Positions 13,199-24,723 of a DNA stretch of 44,401 nucleotides are shown piece by piece. The DNA is from Conidiobolus incongruus B7586 (lineage: Eukaryota; Entomophthoromycota; Entomophthoromycetes; Entomophthorales; Conidiobolaceae). The position numbers were made by a program, and so were the translations under genes. Below the pieces are notes generated by a model, which worked only from the letters and a program-made list of their open reading frames with translations, ran no database searches and was not told the DNA's origin. Where the stretch lies: the NCBI GenBank assembly GCA_000697335.1, contig JNEM01008672.1, positions 1 to 44,401 of the forward strand. The letters are read 5' to 3'. The first letter of the stretch is position 1; every line of letters starts with the position of its first letter.

Positions 13199-14310
13199 AC
13201 CTTAAGCTTGAAAAACCTCAATTGAGTTCAGAAGCGAACCAAAGTGTAATGAGTGTGAATACCTCGACCTTTTCCAACCAGCAGCAGGAGGACGAATCAA
13301 TGTTAGCTATATAGTTACCCGATTTAGTCGATTTGGTCGAAGACGCTCAAACTTAAAGAATATAATAAAATATTGTGAAAGAAATAAAATAAGCTGTTGA
13401 TAGATATGAAATGTATCTGAAATATTAGTTATTGAAATATTATATATTTATTGGAAAGTTTAGAATTGCAAAACGATATTAAAATTCATACTATGGAATA
13501 TTTAATTGATCATTTGACTGGAGCTAATGAACTTTATTATCAAGGTATGATTATATATCAACTGTCGATATCATAAACTCACATAATAACACTCTCCTAG
13601 TCAGCAGTACATTTGAATTCACATTTGATTTTCGTCTCCTAATCATTGCAGCTGATATTGGAATCAGAAGAGGGAGGAAAATTCGAGGAAAAACGAAAGG
13701 TTCTGGTTTGAAGTTATTGACATTGATGATGTGATTGATTTAGATTAGATCCTTTAAGTGTTTAATATAAATATAGAACCGTTAATAGCACTATGAATGC
13801 GCCAAATACATCAGGGCAACCTACAGAAGTACCCAGATTAAAGTGATTCCAGTACATTCCCATATACCTCTAATCCCATATTCAGACCAACAGTAACGGC
13901 ACCTAAATCTACACGACAGCCAACGTAATAATAAACGCTTTAGCCAAGAGTAGTCCAATCAATTTCTCCAAACTCGTAATCAATCTCCTAATCAACGGCT
14001 AAATCATTGGTATCTTTTTCCACAGTTTGTTAATAAGCGATTTTGGAGCTAAAATAGATTGGTCGAAATAACCATCTCATGTTGTATAGTCAAGCATTAT
14101 TATTTATTTATTCCAAATATTAATATAATTGATATAGCTAGTAATCAACCTCCAACCCATGAAGACTGTCACAAAGGATTGACTAAGAGACAGTGAATTT
14201 TTGGAATGAACCAGTTGACTTGGAAGGCTATGGCTAAACTGTTTAATTTAAAGACTTGTAATCCCTCATCAACCCTACGAAATAGAGAGGGATAAATCGA
14301 ATGATTTGTG
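13199..14310 (+). pseudogene. Decayed Q-rich gene, family unknown
   Basis: Three coding-like segments. Segment A (about 13199-13410) is an acidic, Ser/Gln-rich stretch followed by a helix (QLSSEANQS ... LPDLVDLVEDAQT ... VKEIK ... AVDRYE). An intron-like GT...AG follows, then segment B (about 13455-13544; ELQNDIKIHTMEYLIDHLTG), apparently a coiled coil. Segment C (about 13660-14097) stays in one frame for some 145 codons and contains FWFEVIDIDDVIDLD, then a Pro/Thr/Ser/Gln-rich tract (FRPTVTAPKSTRQPT ... ISPNS), then AILELK and IGRNNHLMLYSQA. A last piece near 14140-14310 reads LTWKAMAKLFNLKTC. In-frame stops are frequent: about 5 in A and 13 in C, all but one TAA or TAG, many at positions where Gln would fit. 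I do not recognise the protein. With the standard code used elsewhere in the window this is a pseudogene. Confidence 0.6.
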
Positions 14311-14875
14311 GCAATAATAATTATGAATTGGTGTAAAGTAAAATGATTATTTTTTCAGTATCATAATATATGATGAGAATTTTTAACATGATGTGAGGTA
14401 AATATTGTTAACAAGACCTTATTTCCTTAACATACATTTTAGATAGTTTTTTAATGTATGACAAACATTCCAACATTTTATAATTTTGAATATTTCTAAT
14501 AAATACACAAATTCAAAATTAGAATTGAATTTTCATACTAATTATTTTTGATAATGTGAATAATATGTTTTAATTTGATTAATAATTGTAAATTATTGCT
14601 ATTCTCTTTTAACATATAAGGAAACCAATACAAAATTAAAGCAAATAATAAAAATTCATTTATATTCTTTTTCAGAGTATATAAATTCGTTTTTCACGAT
14701 AAAATAATTTTAGATATTGAATTAAATCATTAAATATCAATTAAATCAATTAATTTTTTTATCTTACAGTGACTGTCAATTCAATCCCAAAAATTAAATT
14801 GGGAATTAATTTCACTATAATTTCACTAAATCCTTATCAATTCATTTCATTTCATTTTAAAATCTAAAAATAAAA
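14311..14875. other. Spacer upstream of the F-box/WD gene
   Basis: AT-rich, presumably the promoter region of the F-box gene. Nothing specific is recognised. Confidence 0.4.
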
Positions 14876-16339
14876 ATGGAAGATAATAGTAATTCAACAA
14901 AATTAGGCAAATTAATTAATCAAATTCAAAATTTATCAATTCAAGATAAAACTCAATTGTAATTAATTCCAACTTATTATTATTTTTAACTAATTTTAAT
15001 TTTTAGTTTTAAACAACTTGTTCAAAGAGCTAGTGCTCTAGACTGTTATTTGTTACAGAAGAATTTAAATGACCAAAATAGAGGCAAACTTAACTTAATT
15101 GAGTATTTACCTAAGGATTTAAGTCTATTTATTTTTGAATATTTAGACGGTGACGATATTTTAAATTGTTTTATTGTAAAATTTATATTATTGAATCAAT
15201 ACAAGATACTTAACGGATTGTTTTAGACTTGTAAATCTTGGCACAAATTACTAAAAGATGAAGCTTTTTGGTATAAAAAATATTTTCAAAGTTTGCTTAT
15301 TGGTGAATTAGACCCTTTGGATCAATGGAAAGATATTTCGTATTTGAAAAAGTATACTCTGTTATTGCATCGTAGGAGGAATTGGTCCCTGGGGCTGCCT
15401 AGTCGTACTTCGTCGGTTATTTTTCCGTATAATATCAATAAAACTATGATTTTGAGTCCTAAGGAACTACTTGTAGTGGGAGACGATAGAGAGGTGAGAT
15501 TGATTCATATTGTGAAGAGATGGTCCATCACCAGTTGGAAATTGCCCCAGATTTGTATTTTGTTAGATGTAGATTGGAATAATAGTCTATTACTTGCTTG
15601 CCCTTATGGTAGAGAATGCTATGTCATAAATATTCATACTGGAAATTTGGTGACTAATTTAATCGGCCATACTTCGCTGGTGACACATGGTACTTTCTCG
15701 TCAAAGTATATCATTACGCAGTCTGGTGATCATACTATCAAGCTGTGGTATAAAGAAAACTATCAGTTGTTTCACACTATTCCAATTGACGAGTATCCCA
15801 TCTTAGCATTAAAGACCATTCCAGGTACCAATTTACTATTAATAGTGAATGTATTTGGGTTTATTCAACTCTATGATTTAACCACTTTACAAACCATCCA
15901 AACATTCCATCCCTTAAATTGGACTAGAAACACGATTGACTCTACGGACAACAATCAATTCAAACACTTTTCAATCTACCACCATACGATGGTGCTTACT
16001 CAAAGCACCATGATATTCAATATCCATTACAACCCAAACACAAACAATCTCCAACTAATCAAAGTCAAACTACATAGCTCCATCATTCGATCCATATCAT
16101 TGAACGCCATGGGCCTCGTCATCGGCAATTTTACGTACAATTCCATTACGTCATCAATGGTACACTTCTGGGACTTAGAATCTCCCACGAACAGTATCAT
16201 TCCTATAGAGTGCAAACCTAGTTTCAATTTTGTAGCACTCTGCAGCAACAATAACACCGTGGTACTGAGTGGTAGGACCAATACCAATACTTTATTTTGG
16301 TTGGATTTTTTACCCATTCAAAACCAGTTAGCTTTATGA
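14876..16339 (+). CDS. F-box and WD-repeat protein
   Basis: Three exons: 14876-14958, 15007-15175 and 15227-16339, giving 454 aa and ending in TGA. Residues about 60-104 form an F-box (YLPKDLSLFIFEYL, then CKSWHKLLKDEAFWYKKYF); the second intron splits it between ILNCFI and TCKSW. The C-terminal 300 residues hold WD40-type blades. The clearest reads GHTSLVTHGTFSSKYIITQS followed by GDHTIKLW. Others are degenerate (LLVVGDDREVRLIHI, LIVNVFGFIQLYDL, MVHFWDLE). F-box plus WD propeller is the layout of SCF ubiquitin-ligase substrate receptors: the F-box docks on Skp1 and the propeller binds a phosphorylated target. It is not close enough to Cdc4 or Met30 to name. It converges on the COQ11-like gene, with 333 bp between stops. 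Confidence 0.85.
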
Positions 16340-16672
16340 AGGATTATATATTTGGAATAATATAACCTAATATATATTATTCTTAATGAATTTTTCAAAC
16401 AAAATTACAAGTTATATATGCTATTCATTTAGCTAGATTTATTTAATTGTCGATGATTCAACTTGATATATTGTTAATTATTTATTTAAAATTAATATTA
16501 AATTGTCTGTATTATTTGGTCAATTTTTAATCAAAATTTCTATATATTATTATCTGAAATATTCTTGATTGAATAAGCCTATATGATTGATTAAAATTTA
16601 CAAATATCGATAAACCTAAATGATAATCACATATTCAACAATTTATTTTTTTATTCATTATAATTCTAAATT
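16340..16672. other. Convergent 3' spacer
   Basis: AT-rich 3' flanks of the F-box gene (plus) and the COQ11-like gene (minus). No other feature. Confidence 0.5.
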
Positions 16673-17734
16673 TTAAGAACATATTTTAACCAACCTATCA
16701 GCATCATAAAAAGGGGCTTCTTTGGATAAATCTCTAGAAGTATCCTCATTCAAATTCATTTCCAAAGCTTTGACAATACCTTCGGCGACTTGGTTTACGT
16801 GGAGGGGTTTTGATACCATTTTGGAATTGGAACAAATAATGTTTTGTAAGGTATTAGCAGCTGATAAAGCTCCAGCTAATGGTAGAGTGATGGGACGTTG
16901 GTCAGAGTACATCAAACCTAAATCAAATCAGTATCAATATCATATAATGTGATAAAGACTATTACCTGGTTGAAAGATCAATGGCTTAAATTTAGGATAA
17001 CTTTTAGTTAATAAATATTGTTCAGAAGCTCTCTTAGTATACAAATAACTGGGATTTATATCAATTGGTATGATAGAGGTCGCTGAAATATAACCAATCA
17101 TAGGTTTTTCAGGGGTTTGGAATTGTTGAGTGTTAAGGGTATCCATCAATATTTTGACTATTTTAGAAAAATTAGTTTAGGATAGTATTATATTATGATT
17201 TAAATTATTTACAAGATTCAAAATTCAACTTTCTATAAGCTTCATTAGGTTTGGGATTTAACTTGGATTGGATAGCGCTTTGTAAAAGTGACAGGTATTG
17301 GTTCTTGCGAATGTGCTCCTTGTAATTGCCTTCCAAAAAGGCACCTACAGAGTGAATGATAGCTGTAGCGTTGCCTAGTAAATGGGTGTAGGATTCGGGT
17401 TGGAATAGGTCGGCTTTTTCCCAACGAATCTATAATCATATTAGAGCAATTGATTTCAATTGATATTACTGGATTTACTTTAGTTGCCCAACTAGGTATT
17501 TGACTTTGAAAGGAAGGAGAACCCGAGCGACTATGATATATCATTAACACAACTTCATAATAATTATAATTATTAAAAATACCTAACACTAGTAACTTTC
17601 CAACCATTCAATGTTGCAATTTTACAGATATTTTGACCTATTTAATATGCTATTGAATATTTCGGTAGTCATTAGGATTAATTAATTGTACCTAAAAAGC
17701 CAGCACCACCAAATACTAGTAAATTTTTAGACAT
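16673..17734 (-). CDS. COQ11: Coq11-like atypical short-chain dehydrogenase
   Basis: Six exons: 17734-17692, 17637-17583, 17530-17479, 17429-17213, 17157-16966 and 16917-16673, giving 267 aa. The N-terminus LLVFGGAGFLGQNICK carries the GxxGxxG dinucleotide-binding turn of a Rossmann fold. It is followed by VTSVSRSGSP, WEKADLFQPESY, LLGNATAIIHSVGA and a YLYTKRASEQYL segment with the Tyr-x-x-x-Lys pair of extended/atypical SDRs. This order matches yeast Coq11 (YLR290C) closely at the start (VFGGNGFLG, VSVSRSG, ADIFKP, LLNNAT). Coq11 is a mitochondrial inner-membrane protein linked to coenzyme Q synthesis, related to NDUFA9-type proteins. No long presequence is seen before the fold, as in the yeast protein. 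It shares a 256-bp divergent promoter region with the PDCD2/TSR4 gene. Confidence 0.82.
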
Positions 17735-17955
17735 TTTTAACTTTTATTTAAATTAAATATTAGTTTTTGTTAATTAATTAATAAATTTATATTTGTTGGT
17801 TTTTTTGGAGGTGATTTAAAATTATGATTTCATCATGATCTATATATAATTATAATTTTTATTGTTATAGTTATGGGATCAGATGGACATTATTAAAAAT
17901 TCAATTAATAAATTTGATCATTCATATTTTGAAAATTGATTAATTAATTCATCAA

Positions 17956-17963
17956 TATAAAAG
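17956..17963 (+). promoter_or_regulatory. TATA-like box of the PDCD2/TSR4 gene
   Basis: TATAAAAG, about 28 bp before the ATG at 17991, inside the 256-bp divergent region between the COQ11-like gene and this gene. This short interval must hold both promoters. Confidence 0.35.
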
Positions 17964-17990
17964 TTATTAAAGATAAAAATAGATAGAAAA

Positions 17991-19461
17991 ATGACAACTA
18001 AAAAACTCCAAAAAGACACCAACAGTCCATTGACAAAATTAGCTTTAGCTTTTGTTGACGAACCTATCGAGCCCGAAGTAGATGTGGAGGGCGATCCTTT
18101 CGAATCTAAAATCGGAGGTCAACCAGTAATACTAATTACAGCTTATAAAATCTTGCCTTATTAATATATATTTTTAGGTATGGCTCAATACCAACATACC
18201 CTACAATACCATAATTTGTCAACTCTGTTCCAAACCCCAAATATTTTTATTACAAATTTACGCACCTTTACCTCCAAAAAATTTGGATAGAATATTATAC
18301 GTTTTCTGTTGTAAAAATTCCAAGTGTACAAAGAAGTCAGAAGGGTAAATGATATTTTTAAATTGTTTGGAGATGCGAATATTGACTTGGGTTCAGGTTT
18401 ACAGTAGTCAGAGCACATAACAAAACTCAGGAAGTTAAAGTTGAAAAACCTAAGGAAGAAGCTAATGTATCATTTTCTAATAACAAACCTAGTCAAAATA
18501 ATTTTATGGTAATTTCAAATATATTTTATTAGTAAATCGTAAATATTGATCATTGAGTAGTTGGGAAATATTTGGGGTGCATCTACAGCAAAAGGAACAA
18601 ATAATAGTCCATTTTCCGCTCCCTCAGGATTTTTTGGTGGTTTTAACAAAGAAGAAGAGGATGAAAATGAATTGATTGATCATTTGGATAAACTTAAAGT
18701 ACTCAATATATTTCTTTTGAGCTTGATTGATATATTGATCTTTTTATTGATAGATTAATGAAAATAAAGACGAGGTAGAAAATACTGCAGATGATGATAA
18801 TGAGGAACCTACAGCGCCATGGCCAACTGATATCCCCACTTATCAACCCTACTATTTAGCATTCGACGAAGATATTCACGAATCCGACGCTCCTATTGAT
18901 CTCAACAAGTACAAAAAGTACGAAGAGCTCATCCAAGAACAAATGGCACAAAAAGTCGCGAGCGAAGAGGGCGGGCTGAACTGGGAGGGAGAGAGCTACG
19001 AAAAGACTCCACTACCCCACGGTATGGATAAGACATTCGAACACTTCGGTAACATTATCCAGTACTACCCAGACCAATGTCTCAGATACCAGTTTAATGG
19101 AATTCCTCTCCTCTATCACAATCAAGACGAAATCAGTCAGAAAATATTGTCTGGTGGCAAAAAGAAAACCAAGATGAGTTTTGATCAAATTCCAAAATGT
19201 GAACTCTGTGGCTCTCAAAGAACTTTTGAATGCCAGTTGATGCCCCAACTGCTATCCTATCTCACGTTGAATAACAATCAATCCACTGATACAAAGGATA
19301 ACCAATTGAATATGGAACTTAAAGGTCAAAACTTTTTAGATCAATTTGACTTGGGCATGGAATTTGGTACGTTGTTGATCTTTAGTTGTAAGAGTGATTG
19401 CCAGTTGAAGGGAAAGAAGTTCTTTACGAAAGAATTGGCTTATCCTCAACTTCAGTGGTAA
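17991..19461 (+). CDS. TSR4: PDCD2 / Tsr4 family protein
   Basis: Five exons: 17991-18125, 18178-18344, 18397-18508, 18561-18698 and 18754-19461, giving 419 aa. The N-terminal module reads LAFVDEPIEP, KIGGQP-V-WLN, then a Cys cluster (CQLCSKPQIFLLQIYAPL, VFCCKNSKC), the typical PDCD2 zinc-binding layout; the usual Trp after it is replaced (SEGFTVVRA). The middle is acidic and low in complexity. The C-terminal PDCD2_C domain shows LNWEGESYEKT, HGMDKTFEHFG, PDQCLRYQ, KCELCGSQRTFECQLMPQLL and a final GTLLIFSCKSDC. Yeast Tsr4 and human PDCD2 are dedicated cytoplasmic chaperones of ribosomal protein uS5 (Rps2) in 40S assembly. It converges on the QPRT gene, with 289 bp between them. Confidence 0.9.
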
Positions 19462-19750
19462 TACATTATTTAATAGAACTTAATATCATATAAAATATAG
19501 AAATATAAATAAACATCATTTATTTTTTATTCTCCTGTCAAAATAAATGAATTACGACAATCTAATACCAAAATAATATCATTTGAGTAATTAATTAAGA
19601 TATTAAATTATTTGTGATTTTCAATATAATACTTATATATTTGAATATATATCATAGTTACAATTAGAGCAATATGTAAAATATAGTTATGTTATGGTTA
19701 TTCAATTGATAACTATTGTTTTTAATAATTTATAAAACCCTGGAATTACT

Positions 19751-20743
19751 CTATTTTTGAATTTTTAAAGAGAAATCAACGGGAGTGACACCATAATTCA
19801 ATCCACTCATACTGATAATATCGATATTGGGACCAAAATAAGAGGTAATATTGTCAATATTAATACCTCCAGAAGCTTCCAACAAAAAGTTGTACTTGCC
19901 CTTATATTGCTCCTTCAAAGATTTGGCGACTTGGTGCAATTCAGGTGGTGAAATATTGTCCAACATGATGATATCAGCGCCACTTTCAATGGCTTCTTTG
20001 GCTTCTTGTTCGGAACCGACTTCGACATCGATTTTCATACTGAAACCACCAACGCTCTTGGCTGCTTGAACGGCTTCTGTGATACTGCCACGACTCCAAA
20101 TGTGGTTGTCTTTGAGCATGATCATGCTACTAAGATCCATACGATGCATGTCACAACCTCCAACTAACATACCGTACTTTTCGACGAGACGGAAGCCGGG
20201 CGTAGTCTTTCTGCTACCAGCAATCACACCTCGAAATCCTTCCTTTTCCTTAAGAGCGGTAAATTTACGGCATCTAACCAAAAAATCAACACAAATTTTA
20301 AAATCTAAATGAAATAAACTTACTGAGTTGCAATAGAACTACATCTGCCAAAAATGTTGAGAGCTAATCTCTCGCCAATCAAAATATCTTTACATTGACC
20401 AGTGACTTTGGCGACGGGTACCTTCTTAGCGCCAAATTGTTCAGGATCAATAACAGTACCTTCTTCGTAGTGCCATTCAACTTTGCAGTTGGTAAGGCGG
20501 AAAACTTCGTTGAAGAATGGAATACCCGCTAATACTGACTATTTTCCAATTCATTTTTAATTTTGTAATAATTATTTATGTTGATATTTCACTTACATAA
20601 CTCTTACAATATAAAACAGCGACTTCTTGTTTGATACCAACTACAAAACCACCATAATCCAAAGAAGGGATGTCTTCCTGGAGCCAATTCGCGATAGTTT
20701 TATGCCATTGAGGTGGTAATAAATGTTCGTATTGTCTACTCAT
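19751..20743 (-). CDS. BNA6: Quinolinate phosphoribosyltransferase (nicotinate-nucleotide pyrophosphorylase)
   Basis: Three exons: 20743-20597, 20538-20324 and 20273-19751, giving 294 aa, the normal family length. It converts quinolinate and PRPP to nicotinate mononucleotide, the entry step of de novo NAD synthesis from tryptophan. Family signatures in order: [91 protein letters not shown] and EASGGI near the C-terminus. The arginine- and lysine-rich substrate-binding segments ([18 protein letters not shown]) are all present, so it looks active. Residue phase is conserved across both introns. Confidence 0.95.
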
Positions 20744-20917
20744 TTTTATAATTTATTAATATTTTATTTTTTTGATATTATTATTTAAGTTGAAATCATC
20801 CTTATAAATTTAATATTTGTAATAATTGGAATTATGGGAACAACGTTCAAGATAATAAGAACAGTCCACTATACAAATATTATTTGGGAAATTTGACAAT
20901 TACTCTCTTATTAATAA

Positions 20918-21169
20918 AAGGCAATATCTTTCAATGAAGATATTGTTGTTGATTTATTGAATTATAATAATATTGGAGAACATGATAGTTTAATTCTATA
21001 TTTTGAATCTTTTTTGGTTTTTATTGTTTTGATCTATATTAATTTATTCGTAATCTTTACGCTTATTGTATTGACAAAATTTAGCAGGATACAATTTCTA
21101 ATTAAATGTATCATAGCATTCGATAATTTATTATTAATAATCTGTAACTATTATATTTTTTTAAAATAA
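20918..21169 (+). pseudogene. Possible fragment of a 7TM receptor gene
   Basis: An open frame of about 83 codons without an in-frame ATG. It reads FNEDIVVDLLNYNN, then a strongly hydrophobic segment (ESFLVFIVLIYINLFVIFTL), a short basic loop (TKFSRIQ), and a second hydrophobic segment (CIIAFDNLLLIICNYYIF). This resembles an N-tail, TM1, loop and TM2 of the lineage-specific receptors common in these fungi. Downstream (to about 21420) fragments such as ENMFLSS and HYRVLCK could be later receptor parts, but stops intervene. It could equally be a chance hydrophobic frame in AT-rich DNA. Confidence 0.25.
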
Positions 21170-22990
21170 ATTGCAACTGTAGTTCAAAATAATAATTTAT
21201 TAATCGAAAAATTGAAAAGATGGAGATATTATATCAACTGGTTATTCTCTTAAATTTCAATGATCACTGTCCAATACTGAGAATATGTTTCTAAGTTCAT
21301 AACATTATAGGGTTTTATGTAAAATCTCATTATTATTTCAATTAATTATTTATTCAGAAGTGTTATTTGAGGGAGAAATTTTTAAAAAAATAAATAATAT
21401 GATTTTTTCAGGGTTGAATATCGAGGTATAATTATGAAGATTAAATAAATCATGAAAGGAAATATTAAACGTATAGTGAGGTATATTTGACAAATTCTAA
21501 CTTGTAAATATTTGACTTTATTTGGTATTATTTTCAATACGAGAAAAGTTCGAATCTATTAGTAGTTGATATGTTAACAATTATCATTTAGTTTTTAAAG
21601 TAAAATATATTCAAAATTTAGTAATTTTGAGCAGCTCAAGTTGAAACAATTCTAATGAATTAAACTCTTAGGTATTAATAATTCTTTGATTCTTTTCAAC
21701 ACCATATTTATCATATAAAAATCATACGTTAAAAATCTGTTTTCAACACGGCGATTAAACTACCGATTTAAATTAAATGAATTTTTTACTATGAATTCAT
21801 ATGAATTCTTTAGAATGTATCAATTGTTAATTATAGAAATATATCATCATTTTCAAAAATAGAGTAAATAGAATTCCTGTTCTAATTCTAAAATCCATTG
21901 CTATAGATTTTATATTATCATTTTAATATACCTAAATTGATATTTTTGTTCTGTTCTAAAGTCAAATGATTCGGGTCTTCTATTACATATGAATAAAAAA
22001 AGAGTGGTATAAAGAATTATTATTTGAATGGAAACTATTTTTTACTAATTAATTATCAGATAAACATATTTCACAGTATTGATTGGATAAAATTTGGTTA
22101 ATTTGATTTAAAATATATGCTAAAACTTATTTTATAAACGCTTGAAATGGGATATAGTGTAATTAAACCATACTAAAGTAATGTAACTAATAAATTTTTA
22201 TAAGATTGTCATCGTCTGCTTTTTACTCTATTAGTAATTATTTTTTTCAAATTCATAATATTAACTTGATACCAGCAATAAAACATTAGAAAAAATTTGG
22301 ATTTTCAAGAAACTTAGACATCCCGCAAATTCCCTTGAATAATTTGAAGACCAATAGTAGATGTAATAGTATATTTTAGACTTTTGATTCTTGTGAAGCT
22401 TTGGAAATTTGGTCAAATTTGTAATCTGATTATCCACTTCACCATTTCCCAAATTTAGTACCAGGGTTTATCGGAATAAATGGTTAGGATTTTATAAAAC
22501 TAATTTTTTACATTATCGAAAATAATGATATCATTAGTATGACTTGTCAATTTATCCTTATTTCGATTATATCAAAATTAACTGACTGTATTAATATAAT
22601 ATAATCCTTAAAGCATATGAAATGTTTCTATAATTTAGAGTTAATTTCAATAGTTGGTGCGGGATAAAATATGAGAAAAATAAAAATGGAAAATTTTCAA
22701 ATCCTGAGGGAAGCTAATTAATCCATTAATATGAAGTAATAAATTCATTATACAAAAATCATAGCCTTATCATGCCAATATTATATTTAATACTATCTAT
22801 GATATATTATCCTAAGTTTAAATATAGTATTAATTTTCATTCTATTAATATGTCTATAAACAGGCTAAGATGAAGTAAGTTTGAAATATCACTGGTTCGA
22901 TTATTGGTTCAAAGATATTGAGACTGAAGTAAATTCCAAGTTTCATAACAACTCTCAAAATTTATGTAATCTTTAAAAGTGGGAGATGAG
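21170..22990. other. AT-rich spacer
   Basis: No recognisable gene, RNA or repeat on either strand. The possible tail of the receptor relic lies at its left end. Confidence 0.45.
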
Positions 22991-23001
22991 TGAAAAATGA
23001 G

Positions 23002-23098
23002 CCAATCAAATGTTAAAGACATTTTATTTGATAAATTCGAGTTGTTCAGTGCATGAGATTTTATTAAAAAATGGGTTTCAAGTGCTTGAATATAAATA
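23002..23098 (+). promoter_or_regulatory. CCAAT and TATA elements of the TBC gene
   Basis: A CCAAT motif at 23002-23006 (in GAGCCAATCA) and TATAAATA at 23091-23098, respectively about 136 and 44 bp before the ATG at 23142. Spacing is normal for a TATA promoter with a CCAAT box. Confidence 0.45.
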
Positions 23099-23141
23099 GG
23101 TTTTCATCGACAAAATTCAGTGTATATGATTAATATAACCA

Positions 23142-24358
23142 ATGATTCCCTCATCTCCCGTTCATAAACAATGGTCTCCTCAAAACGATGTATACTGTGA
23201 AGATGTAGTCCAAGAGTTTTCCACTCTTTTAGGTGCTGAAATGTATGTGGACTTGACTAAACTACGTCAGATTTCTAGATATGGCATCCCCGACGAATTA
23301 CGTGGGGTAAACCTTGATGGTTTTTTTTACATTGAACTTCTTGACCAATAATCATTTTAGGATGTATGGAAATATTTACTCAAAGTTGAAAGTGCCGATA
23401 GAAGTAATATTTTTTTATTATATTATATATTTTCGACAGTTATTAAATATTCTGTTTAGCCAATGATATGGAAACTTACAAGCTCAATGAAGCGGAATAC
23501 TTTCAACTTAGACCTCAAACCCATGAATATACTAACAAGATACGTGCTGAAGTGAGTCGACTCCAAAATAGAATACAAAAGCCACTTCCTAGCAAGCTAT
23601 ATGAAGATGTAATTGGAGCATATTTAAACTATAACAAGCAAGCGGAATTTAATCCAGGTTGGGTTTATCTCTGTACACCTTTCGTTTTAGTGTTAGAAAG
23701 AGAAGTAGAAATATTTTATTGCTTTAAGAACCTAATGCAAATAATAGGTATTATATATAAGATCCACTTGGTTCGATTTACATTAATTTATTGTCTAGAC
23801 GATTACTTCTATGCCAACCCCTTGGAAATGCAGCTCGCTCGCTTTCAAACTTTATTCCGAATGTTAATACCCGATTTGTAATATTGTAACAGAATTCAAT
23901 TTTTAAAAAATTATTAATTATTTCTAGAAATGATTATTTTGAAGAAGAACAAGTGTCAATGTACGAATGGACTACATCTTGGTTAACGAATTTATTCGCC
24001 AAAGAAATGCCTCCTGCGACACTAATATCTCTTTGGGATTTATATTTTGGAACTACCAATTTTATGGATCTTCATTTATATATGTGCATAGGTAAACTTT
24101 ATCGAGAGACTCCCTTGAAGTAATATTTATACTATGTTATTTTAGCTATCTTACAACAAAATCGAGAAAGGTTAGAAGAGTTAGAAAATTCAGAAATTAA
24201 GGCATTTTTATCTAGACTACCAGAAATGGATATATTTACGGTACGGTATTTTATTCAATCACTTTGGCTATTGCTAACATATAGTATTATATTAGATTCG
24301 TCAAATTGCTACAGATCTTCAGCACCAAGCAATGGAAACATTAGCTGATCAGCTTTGA
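23142..24358 (+). CDS. TBC-domain (Rab GAP-like) protein
   Basis: Seven exons: 23142-23306, 23361-23403, 23460-23747, 23799-23877, 23928-24091, 24146-24240 and 24296-24358, giving 298 aa and ending in TGA. The protein is almost entirely a TBC domain: GIPDELRGDVWKYLL near residue 48, MQLARFQTLFRMLIPDL, then EEEQVSMYEWTTSWLTNLFA, LISLWDLYF and FMDLHLYMCIAIL. TBC proteins stimulate GTP hydrolysis by Rab GTPases through an Arg finger (IxxDxxR) and a Gln finger (YxQ). Here neither is evident. The stretch that should carry the Gln finger reads YNKQAEFNPGWVYL, and no IxxDxxR is seen before it. It may use a different mechanism or act as a scaffold; I recall fungal relatives with the same change, but cannot check. 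Confidence 0.85.
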
Positions 24359-24723
24359 TCTTGTGCTTTGGATTAAATGTTATCTCATTTTTAGTCCATT
24401 TCCACTTTTTCTCCATCTTCCAATATGCTTACTTTCGATTATTCACTTTCCTAATTCTTTCCTCTCCTTTTTACTCTATAATATTCATTTACATTATCAC
24501 TCTACATGCAACAATTTAAATGTTTGTCTTTTGTACTCCCAATATCACTCTTAAAGCATATGTACATAATCATTATGAATTTGTAATAATTTTTGTATAC
24601 TAAAGTTACGAATTTAGATGTTCTGTAGGAAGTCTTTGCATTAAGCATTAATATAACTACAAATTCATTAATCTCTTTCTAATTGACGAGGTGTCAACCG
24701 ATGCATTATAAGATCTTTTAGCT
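24359..24723. other. 3' flank of the TBC gene
   Basis: Pyrimidine-rich sequence follows the stop (about 24390-24480), then AT-rich DNA. An open frame of about 63 codons here is low-complexity and probably not coding. Confidence 0.4.

Noticed and set aside
13199-14310. Nuclear code reassignment (TAA/TAG = Gln) in this organism
   Set aside because: All the intact genes in the window end in TAA, TAG or TGA right at the expected family C-termini, and use CAA/CAG for Gln. The pattern is local to one decayed gene.
13199-14310. Classical RIP as cause of the stops in the Q-rich gene
   Set aside because: Many CpA dinucleotides remain in the same tracts, including runs of CAG, and RIP is not known from this fungal group. 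Left only as one possibility to test.
22261-22452. 63-codon open frame on the minus strand
   Set aside because: No recognisable motif, no splice or promoter context; likely chance.
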